Source: Gymnorhina tibicen (lineage: Eukaryota; Chordata; Aves; Passeriformes; Artamidae). Taken from it: a DNA stretch of 64,000 nt. Position 1 is the first letter of the stretch, and each line of letters begins with the position of its first letter. The notes under the pieces were generated by a model. It was not told the DNA's origin. It saw nothing but the letters and a program-made list of their open reading frames with translations, and did no database searches. The stretch is taken from positions 1,653,486 through 1,717,485 of the forward strand of contig VXAZ01007995.1 of assembly GCA_013399875.1 (NCBI GenBank), read 5' to 3'. The translations under genes were made by a program, and so were the position numbers. Below are positions 1-8,010 of the stretch, piece after piece.

Positions 1-1177
1 GGGGGGCGGGCGCGGGCGGCCGCCAACGGCATCATCCCGCCCCGGCCCGCGTACGAGGTGTTCGGCTCCGTCTGCGCCGGGGGCGGCGGCGAGGGAGGCG
101 CCGGCGCCTCAGGTAAGGCCGCGCTGCGCGCCGTCGGAGAGGTGGTGATGGGGGGGGAAGGGGCCTGGAGAGGCGGTGGGAGATGAGCGGGGCGCGGACC
201 TGAGGGCGGGCGGCCCCGCCGACGGCCGGGACGCTGCGCGGTGCCCGCCGGGGGCAGCCGCACTGACGGTCTCTCTTCCTTCTGACCCCCGACCCGCAGA
301 GTCCAAGATGCAGAAGTTCGAGCTGTTCCCCAAGACGCTGCTGCCGAGCCGCGCCGTCACCCCGCAGCAGGCGGGCGGGAAGCCCCTCTCCCCGGACGGC
401 GAGTCCGTGCCCGGCACCTCCTCCCCAGATGCTCGCCACGGCTCGGGCTCGGAGAACGGGGACGGCGAGTCCTTCCTGAGCTCACCCGTCTCCAAGGGCC
501 CGAAGGAGGGGGAGGAGAGCCCGGGCTCCATCAGCCCCCTGGGCTCGGACTCGGGCTCGGAGGCGGACAAGGACGAGCAGGACCCGTCGCCCTCGGCCGG
601 CGGCCGGCAGCGGACTCCCATCGACATCCTGACGCGCGTCTTCCCGGCGCACAAGCGCAGCGTGCTGGAGCTGGTGCTGCAGGGCTGCGGCGGGGACGTG
701 GTACAGGCCATCGAGCAGATCCTCAACAACCGCGGCCCGGAGAAGGGCCCCGAGGAGGGCTGGGCCAGGGACGGCGCCTTGCAGGGCCTGCCGCCCACCC
801 CCGCCGCCGCCGCCGCCCACCACCGGCCCTTGATCGCCGGCGCCATGGCCCCGGCCATAGGCACGCTGGGCAGCCGCTCCGCCTTCTCCCCGCTGCAGCC
901 CAACGCCACGCACTTCGGGGCCGAGGCCGGCGCCTACCCCCTGGGCACCCACCTGGGACTGAACCCCCTGCGCCTCGCCTACTCGGCGCACAGCCGGGGA
1001 CTGGCCTTCATGACCCCCTACTCCACGGCCGGGCTAATGCCCACGCTGGGGTTCCGGCCGCCCGTGGACTACGCCTTCAGCGACCTGATGCGGGACCGCT
1101 CCGCCGTGCACAAGGAGCAGGTGTACTCCAGCGGGCTCTACGGGCCCATGGTCAACAACACCCCCGAGAAGCAATAG
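1..1177 (+). CDS. DMRTA2: DMRTA2 (DMRT5), partial: join of 1-112 and 300-1177
   Basis: Doublesex/mab-3 related transcription factor A2, a nuclear zinc-finger DNA-binding protein; in vertebrates it patterns dorsal telencephalon and midbrain progenitors. The window opens inside a coding exon, C-terminal to the DM zinc-finger domain, which is off the left edge. Frame 1 reads through the family-typical [19 protein letters not shown] and stops at a CAG|GTAAGG donor after base 112. The terminal exon starts at 300 after a pyrimidine-rich stretch and CCGCAG. One base plus two bases form a Glu codon, giving [15 protein letters not shown]. The joined coding length is 990 bases (329 residues plus TAG at 1175-1177). 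The DMA domain, a ubiquitin-associated-like fold typical of DMRTA proteins, lies at about 614-733 ([20 protein letters not shown] onward). The tail [15 protein letters not shown]...[15 protein letters not shown]...[14 protein letters not shown] is diagnostic of DMRTA2 rather than DMRTA1 or DMRT3. The low-complexity linkers look shorter and less alanine-rich than I recall for mammals. Confidence 0.96.
113..299 (+). other. DMRTA2: DMRTA2 last intron, 187 bp, phase 1
   Basis: The donor is CAG|GTAAGG at 110-118. The acceptor is a C/T-rich run ending CCGCAG at 294-299. The intron splits a Glu codon after its first base, so it is phase 1. It is short and strongly GC-rich, so the gene body stays inside one CpG island. 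Reading straight through the intron from an ATG at 176 remains open into the last exon; that is a by-product of the GC-rich sequence and not evidence for an alternative start. Confidence 0.9.
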
Positions 1178-1848
1178 CGGCTTCCTAAAGCTCGTCTGTG
1201 TAGAGGTAGCTAGGTAGGCACGGGTGGACGGACACGGGTGGCCTTCCCTCCCCCGTGCAGGCGGTGGCTGCTTGCAGAGCCTGGCGCGGACACACGTAGG
1301 TGTATTAAGGTGATAAAGGTGCACTTTCATTGTCCAGACATGAGTCACTCTTTGTTGCTTATGGCCATGAGCATGGATATCCTCAGCGCGTCGTGGGGTG
1401 TGCACACACGCACGCACACACGCTCTTTCCCACACACATACATATATATATATGTATACTAGCAAGTGTATAATGTTATAAAATGGAAATCTAAGTTATT
1501 AATGTAACTCGTAGGTGAACTTGGTATTAACGTTAAGCTAAAGGTTAGACAGCGCATTGTAATACTTACCAGGCATATAGATGAAACATTGTCAAATTGG
1601 AAACCTTTTCCTTCCTGCCCCCAGAAACCTTACGGTCTGTATATAACATTGGAAAGTAGATATATTTGTAACTGTCCGTAGGACCCTGGCGCCAATGGTG
1701 TATGACGGTTTAATAAGCCTCCTTCATTTGTGATCTGCAAGAAAATTGCTTTCTTGTTCCGATGTAGCAAACTTCTTGCTGTTTCTAACAGGTAATTCTG
1801 TGTTTCCATTTCATAGAAATAAATGTTATTTTCTATTAAAAAAAAAAA
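1178..1848 (+). other. DMRTA2: DMRTA2 3' UTR with poly(A) signals
   Basis: Transcribed trailer inferred after the TAG. An AATAAA at 1818-1823 and an ATTAAA at 1835-1840 lie just before a genomic A-run, so cleavage near 1840-1850 is likely. A second AATAAA at 2012-2017 could give a longer form. The UTR holds a CA/TA microsatellite (about 1395-1460) and one Pumilio-type site, TGTATATA, at 1638-1645. The UTR extent is inferred from the signals only. Confidence 0.7.
1395..1460. repeat. CA/TA compound microsatellite in the 3' UTR
   Basis: Interrupted CACA/CGCA repeats are followed by CATATATATATATG. This is simple sequence inside the presumed DMRTA2 3' UTR and a likely length polymorphism. Confidence 0.85.
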
Positions 1849-1849
1849 T

Positions 1850-3050
1850 CGGTCTTATGAATGGCAAGTGGTATTTTATGAGATGATGGACGTGTGTTTT
1901 GGGAAATTCATTTGACAAGTACAGTCAATATTTAAGGAGTTTATGCAAATAGTACAAACGTTTACTACATTTTTATCATGGTCAACTAGATATTCTTCAG
2001 ATAAATTTATAAATAAAACGAAGCGTACAAGCAAGAGCAAATTCCTTATCAGCTGAAATTGTCAAATACGTTTATTTCTGGTTCTGGCCTTTTTCTTATT
2101 TACGCCTGGGAAAAAAACCCCAAACCTGTAGAGGCATAAATTAAGCAGGGTTTCTCCCTTCAACATCTTGATGGTTTTTGTCATATTTAGGAAATTTGGC
2201 ATTGTTACAAAGAGAAGCCTGGTTAAAGCAAACCCCACCTTGCCAACCGCGGGTTGTGGCGCAGTGGGAAGGTACTTCTTCCTCGTATCTGAAATTTGAT
2301 GGCGTGTTTTAGTTGTTTCTGTGTCAAAATAAGCAAGGGGATCTATAATAATGATGTTTTTCAGGATGTAAGGATGTGTTTGCGGCAGTGGTGGATGAGT
2401 TAAGATCAGTGCGGGGAGTATGTGCAGGGAAGGTTTCTTCGTTTTCAGAGCTGTGCGTCCTTCATCCTCATCCGAGAGTAAAGGCTACTCGCGTGGCTTT
2501 TTTTCTTTTTTCTTTTTTTTGGCAGCGGTGTCCAAATGTTCTCCAAGATCAAAAAGTAAGAAGGGCTTTCCTGCCTCTATTTATTTCTGCATTGGGATGA
2601 GTGGGGGGCAGCGGGCGTGCCCCCGTGCATCCCGAGAGGCGATCCTGCCGAAGGCCGGAGCGTGACTTTCTTGCCAGTCCTGGGAGTGTTTGGCCCAGGA
2701 AAACTATTACTCACAAAGAACAAGTTCAGTGCATGGTTGAATTAAGACTGTAAAAGCTCCTAAAGTTGGTTGGTATGGAAACCTAATCCCACCGAACCGC
2801 TCCGTGGCACAGCTGGACTGTTTACTTTCTCACTTCAAATATAACTGTGTAAACATTGGCTGGGAGCTGCCAGCGCGGCTCCTACCAACCAGTTAATATA
2901 CTGGTGGGGCTGGGAGGACAGGAGCCCCGCCGCAGCTATGGAAGGAAGCTCCTGGGTAAAATCAAATTGCATCCAAATGCAATTCTTCCATCCCGCATGC
3001 GATTGATCAACTTGGATACAATTTTAAGATTTTCTTAAAACAAAAACCCG
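1850..3050. other. DMRTA2-proximal 3' flank, AT-rich, no gene
   Basis: No exon is recognised. The stretch has pyrimidine tracts near 2500-2522 and several short TAAT-type and GATTA-type motifs, for example around 2885-3030. The short open frames at 2376-2665 and 2856-3038 show no known domain. Confidence 0.6.
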
Positions 3051-3159
3051 ACCAAAAAAGTAAGTAAATATTACAGATTACACCTAGGCAAATACTTTTG
3101 ACCCTGATCCATCCTGGGAGCAGCCAAATCAATATCACAAGGGAAACTTTAAAAAGTCT

Positions 3160-3600
3160 CGTGTTCCAAGAGCGGGTGAAACTTAATATTACTACAATAA
3201 AACGGTTTAATAAAGAAGGGCTTTAATAGTGAGCTAATTTGATTGAGTTTCCTAATTCCACTTTAATTGGAAAAGGAGTTGTCTGTTTGGTTATAAAGTG
3301 CTAGGGTTATGTTAGACTGGAAAAAAAAAAGACGGACTTTGAGCATCTGAATAAACTTTTTTTCTCTTTTTTTTTTCCTTTTTTGGTTGGCAGCTGACTT
3401 TGTGCAGGATGGGTTTCCATATCTAGGATTATGAACGGGCTACAAAGAGCTGCTACTTAAAGAAATCAGGTCGCCACATTTCTCCCATTCTAGCCCTGTT
3501 GAGAAGGGCTTAGGGGCTGTTGATTTAACTCAGCTCCCCTTTTAATTATAAAAGCCATTCTTGTGTAGTTAGGCGAGCAGGACAATTTATCAGAATTGTT
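3160..3600. promoter_or_regulatory. Candidate enhancer, homeodomain-rich, 2-2.5 kb 3' of DMRTA2
   Basis: AT-rich, non-repetitive sequence with a high density of TAAT/ATTA cores, for example GCTTTAATAGTGAGCTAATT near 3220 and TTTTAATTATAAAAGCC near 3540. It sits next to a developmental transcription factor gene. This composition is typical of vertebrate conserved non-coding elements. Conservation itself is not visible from one sequence. Confidence 0.45.
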
Positions 3601-3745
3601 GCCGTGTCTTGGAGGTTGGCTTGAGCTTGGATTTATACAACCGACAATGGGGATCACAACGATTAACTTTCATATGGGTAGTTTAGGCTGTTAAATTGGG
3701 GGGAGTAGGAGGAGGGGGGTATAAGAGAATCTGATAAATTGTCCT
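3579..3745. repeat. 16-bp perfect inverted repeat with SOX/GATA-like composite motif
   Basis: AGGACAATTTATCAGA at 3579-3594 recurs as its exact reverse complement at 3730-3745, 135 bp away. Each arm joins a SOX-type core (ACAAT/ATTGT) to a GATA-type core (TTATC/GATAA). The loop has a further SOX-like ACAATGG near 3645 and a GATTAAC near 3660. This looks like a duplicated composite binding site inside a regulatory element rather than a transposon end, because no terminal signature or target-site duplication is visible. Confidence 0.7.
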
Positions 3746-3949
3746 ATGCAGTAATTCCCGTAGATTTAAAAAAAAAAAGAAAAAAATCCCTTGGGTTTGA
3801 AGCTGCCTCGCAGAGGTTCGTATACAGAAGCCTCTGGCAGAACATAAAATATTCAGGTCCCTTTTAGAGTAAAATAAAATGCTGTCACTTGAATAAAAAT
3901 CGGCGGAACCGAGTATAAATTATTTGTGAAGCAGAGAGGCTGCGGGCGA

Positions 3950-4145
3950 GCGCTCGCAAACTTCCCTGTTAATTAAATCTTAATCCACGGGTCGCAGGAA
4001 GCGGCGGAGCTGTAACAGCGGCTGCTGTACATACAGCGGGACACGTTCCGGAGTTATATTAACTGCACTCGTGTTTAATATGAATCAGCCCTAATCCACA
4101 GCATAATAAAGATCAAATTAGACTAACCATTTAGTAGCGAAATGA
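3950..4145. promoter_or_regulatory. Candidate enhancer with OTX-like and TCF/LEF-like sites
   Basis: Two TAATCC cores (3981-3986 and 4092-4097) fit OTX/bicoid-class homeodomains. AGATCAAA at 4110-4117 is the reverse complement of the TCF/LEF core. TTAATTAAAT and GACTAACCATTTAG lie in the same block. Published mouse work links Dmrta2 to Wnt signalling in the cortical hem, which makes a Wnt-responsive element plausible. Function is inferred from motifs and position only. Confidence 0.45.
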
Positions 4146-4149
4146 CATT

Positions 4150-5110
4150 CCTTCACCTAAAATGAACCTCCCCGCGCCCTGCTTGCTGCGAGGCAGCCTC
4201 GGCAGCCCGGCCGGGCGGGCCGGCGGCCGGGCCCCGGCTCTGGCTGAGCCCAGCGGATTGAGCGAGGCCGGGGAGGGGAGCGGGGGGGCCTTTTCCAGGC
4301 TGGCCAGTTTATTTTTCAGCCTGAGGGGGGAATCCCCGCTACCCTCCCACACTTTCCAGAGCCGCCTCTCCCCCACCCCGGCGCAAACCCGGCTGGCTGC
4401 CGAGGCCCTGGGGATGGAGGCGGCTGGGCGTCGGGTCGTGTCGGTTCTCCCGGCTCCGGCCCGGAGTGTCCCTGTCCGCTGCTGGGGCCACGGGGGACAC
4501 CCACGGCACACCACGGGGGAAGGGTAATGGTCCTGCTTCCACGCGGCGCCCTGGGCAGCCGGGGCCCCTCCAGCGGGGACAGCGATGGGTTGTTTTACTG
4601 GAGACCGAAGAGAGAGTCCCGACCCCCTCTCTTTCTTGCCCGCGGCCCCGGGAGTGCTGCGGCCCCGCTATCGCGACTGTCCCGGGACTCGTCTCCCTGT
4701 TTCCCAAGCTGGAAACCACCCCGCAGCCCGGCGCTGCCCGGAGAGGAGGGATGCGATGGGATGGGATGGGATGGGATGGGCCGGGATGGGCCGGGGCGGC
4801 CCCGGGTGCCCCTCACCGGGCGGGGCGGCCTTTGTGCTGGCGCTGAGCAAACACAGCTGCCGCCGGTGGCACCGCTTGAGGGAACGCGGCTCTTACCGTC
4901 CCACCCCTCGCCCCCGCTCCCGGACATCCCTCCTCCGTGCTCCCCTGGGCGGGGGCGAGCCCAGGTATCCATCCCATCGCTCCCGGGCTGATCTCATCGG
5001 CGGGAGCGCAGCGCCGGTGTCAGGCACACGTACTTCCCACGTTCTCCCGGCGAGGGGACACCTCTGCCTCCTCTCACGGTGCGGGCGTCCCCCCGTGTTG
5101 TCATAACATC
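4150..5110. promoter_or_regulatory. Second CpG island, 3 kb downstream of DMRTA2
   Basis: About 1 kb of GC-rich, CpG-rich sequence is bounded sharply by AT-rich DNA. Open frames run in several overlapping frames on both strands, as expected from stop-codon depletion in GC-rich DNA. None resembles a known protein. It could be a promoter island for an unannotated non-coding RNA, or an orphan island tied to DMRTA2. No TATA box or clear exon donor identifies a transcript. Confidence 0.65.
4748..4798. repeat. GGGAT pentanucleotide repeat, G-quadruplex potential
   Basis: Five or more consecutive GATGG/GGGAT units are followed by degenerate CCGGGATGGG units inside the CpG island. Regularly spaced GGG runs on the + strand fit a G-quadruplex pattern. 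Confidence 0.85.
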
Positions 5111-7655
5111 CCCATGGCAACTGCGGCAATTACTTCTATGCCAGAACAACAATAGGAAAGTATTTAATATATTTAAATGTGATTAAGCAGGTGGAAGAAA
5201 CGAGGAGGAGCAGCTCCGTAGGACGAGCCGGCGGAGACTTCCAGGGAGCCCCGGGGGCTGCAGCTCGCCCGGGGCAGCAGCGGCACGTCTGGAACTCAAC
5301 AGATGGAAGCGAGCGAGGGACGCAGAGTTACAACGGGAGAGAAACGGAGTGTTTTACCGTTTTCTGCTGCCTTTAACACCAATGGAGGCACGTGAAAATT
5401 CATTCCGATTGCCATCTCTCGGATTTCGACAAAAATAGTAATGCACTGTTGCAAAAGAATATTTTTCCACTGTTGCTTTCCAGTTTCCCCTTTATTTTTC
5501 TCTACCTTTTTATTAGGCAAAAAACCAAAAAAGCCCCACGAACCCGCTGTTAGCCGTAAGTTCGGAAAACAAAAGGCACGAAAAAAACCCCTGAAACTGC
5601 ACAAAGCTGGCTTGTATTTCATCTCCAAAACGAGCTTATGAGAAAAAATGAACACTCTGTCAAAAAAAAAAAAAAATTTAAACACACGCTTTAACCTGAA
5701 AATGATTCCTTTTCAGCCACTATCCCTCATTTCTATGTTTTTAGGGAATCTAATAACCAACGGAAGAGATGCTCCTGACCCAGGAAGCCACCGGCGCTGC
5801 TGGGGCGGCGGATGATGCCCAGCGAGAGCTGCTGCTGCCTTTCCCCGGGAGCGGCCGGGGCTCGGCCAGCGGAGCCCCGGGAGCCGGGCAACCCGCCTTG
5901 GCCTTGAATTCACCCTGAAATTGTGTGGCCGGTTGCTGGATTTGGTGGGAATTACTGAGTGCGGTGGCAAAGGAGGGTGCGGTGCTGATGCGGGGGAGGT
6001 GGTGTTAATGCGAGGGACCTGCCCCGGGGTGGGAAGAGGTTAAAGGGTGCGGGGATGAGCTGCCTCACCCTGGCTAACAGCGGTGCGAGCTGAAATCGCT
6101 GGAGATATATCGGCAAGAATTTCTGGTGCTGGAAAATGCCTAAAGGTAAAAGAAGGGTGGAGAGGAGGGAAGGGGTGAATTCCAGAACAGAAGAACAGGG
6201 CAAGGGGCTGACTGGGTCTTAGGCTCACAAGAGCTAACGGAGAACTGGGAAACACTACTAAGAACTGTGGAAATTTGGGACTCGCTATAATAAGATGTTG
6301 GTGTCTGTGTTACAAGAGTAAGATGAAAACGTGTCGCTTGCTGTGCATTATATAATACAATAATATATATAAAATCCATATATATGTGCCTTTCCTGAGG
6401 GAGCCTTTAAGGCTTGATTAGACTCTGCTCAGGCTGAGTAAGGTGGTCCTATGTGGTGGGATTTACATTTCCAAGGAAATGATGAAAAGCCCCTAATTTC
6501 AGATTAGTATTATCAGGTGCTGTACAGAGGTCAGGAGGCTCAATTACATGAACACTCAAATACAGGCCAAGGCCTGAGCAAGTGGCTCTTGGTGTAGAAC
6601 GGTGATGGGTGTTTTTACAGTGACTCACTGATTGTTCATGTGGAAGCAAGTACATCGAGAGAGATGAAAATGCTGAAAGACCAGACTGTTACTGATAGTC
6701 TTAACTGCAACTGGCCTTCTGGTAAACATTTCTCACCACAATAAAGTCTGGTCTGAGGCCTGTTCAATCCAAATGCTGGCATAAGCACAGGTTCCTCTTC
6801 ACTCCAGGTGTGAATCTGGCAGATGTGGACAAGGGCATGATGAGACAGCTGCCTGGGGGATAATTCTGTTTGGAATGCTGTTTTGTGCAGTATTGGATTT
6901 ACTTGTATGTGGGAGCTAGGGTCTTATCTTAGGTTTTATCTTAAATCCTTGCAAACTCTAAACTATGGGGGGAAAGCCCTGTTTTGATGGCATGGAAGAG
7001 CAAAATCTTGTCATATACCGGTTTGTGGACTAATTTTCTGTAAGAGATGGTGTTGTGGGATACAGTCTGGTCCCTGACTTCACACAGAAGCTCTGCCTAA
7101 ATGAGCTCAGTAATGCAGATCTGTGAGGGGTAAGGGTGGATCCTTTGGCATGTCCTCAATATGAGTATACTTGCAGCTAGTATGGATTCGGAGAGGGTTT
7201 TTTTCTGTTTTATATTCCCTCCTTTCTTGTTTTGCATCTTATTAACGTGCTGTAAAGCTTATAAGAGTTATGCTAAGGTTGTTTCTAAAAATTTAATTTT
7301 TTCCCCTCAATACACAAATGGATAAAAAATGAGTTGGTAAAAGCATAGATGAATTTCAGAAAAAAAGATTTAGAAATCCCTCGAAAGCAGGTTACTCAAA
7401 GTCTTATTACCCATCAATAGTTACAGATCTGCCATATATATCCTCAGAAAGTATTTGCCTGTTTTACTGGGAAAATATAATAGATGGGCAGGATCTGTGC
7501 AAGTTTTAGTAGGTTTGTGACAGCAGGGCAGGTTCCTAGGGGGAAGAGGGAAGTGGAAAGGAAACCAGAAACAGAGAGTGGATCTTTTCATATGGTCTGA
7601 CAGGCAGATGGAAAGCATGAATTACAATGGCTTTTAAAAAGATCTGCTCGGGGTT
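5110..7655. other. Non-coding flank, no gene seen
   Basis: Mixed composition. Two smaller GC-rich patches (about 5200-5290 and 5780-5900) trail the CpG island. There is an A-run near 5660 and TA-rich sequence near 6345-6385. No exon, known repeat or RNA gene is recognised. Confidence 0.6.
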
Positions 7656-7656
7656 T

Positions 7657-8010
7657 ATGTTTACAGAGAGATTTAACAAGACCGGCTGGCCTTAAAATGC
7701 TGAGGTTGTTGTTAAAATCAGATGTTTGGAAGTGAAATAGGGTACTAGCTCCGGACCAGAATATGGGAGAGGTTCACAGAAATTCAACAAGACCGGAGCA
7801 GGGCCAGTAAGGAAGGGCCCCTATAAACCATTCAACAGATCCTGAAAGGGGCTTAAAGGTCAGCAGGACCTGGAGTCAGGGGAGGGAGGAGGGTATGACC
7901 CCTGCTAAGGGGAGCCGGATCCAGACAGAGACCACGAGCCTCTAACCAGGAGGAGCAGCAGCAGCACGAGAAGACGGTGAGAATGAGCTGGGATTTGTGC
8001 AGGAGGGACC
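7657..8010 (+). other. Structured block with spaced direct repeats, possible promoter or exon
   Basis: AACAAGACCGG occurs at 7675-7685 and again at 7786-7796, within a longer similar context (ACAGAGAGATTTAACAAGACCGG-like). A TATA-like CTATAAA lies near 7821. GAAGACG|GTGAGAATG near 7975 could be a splice donor. Together these would fit a promoter and first exon of a non-coding RNA, or a solo LTR remnant. No LTR termini or polyadenylation signal was found, so neither reading is secure. Confidence 0.25.

Larger units (their letters stand above)
1..1190. promoter_or_regulatory. CpG island over the DMRTA2 gene body
   Basis: The first 1.2 kb is very rich in G, C and CpG across both exons and the intron. 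It falls abruptly to AT-rich sequence in the 3' UTR. This matches the gene-body CpG islands of developmental transcription factor genes that are Polycomb targets. The upstream limit lies outside the window. Confidence 0.75.

Noticed and set aside
482..991. 169-residue minus-strand open frame opposite DMRTA2
   Set aside because: It is antisense to the conserved DMRTA2 coding exon. It stays open only because of high GC and has no independent evidence.
4131..5129. Overlapping open frames of 60-173 residues on both strands
   Set aside because: They overlap in several frames of a CpG island, are Pro/Arg/Gly-rich, include the GGGAT repeat and match no known protein.
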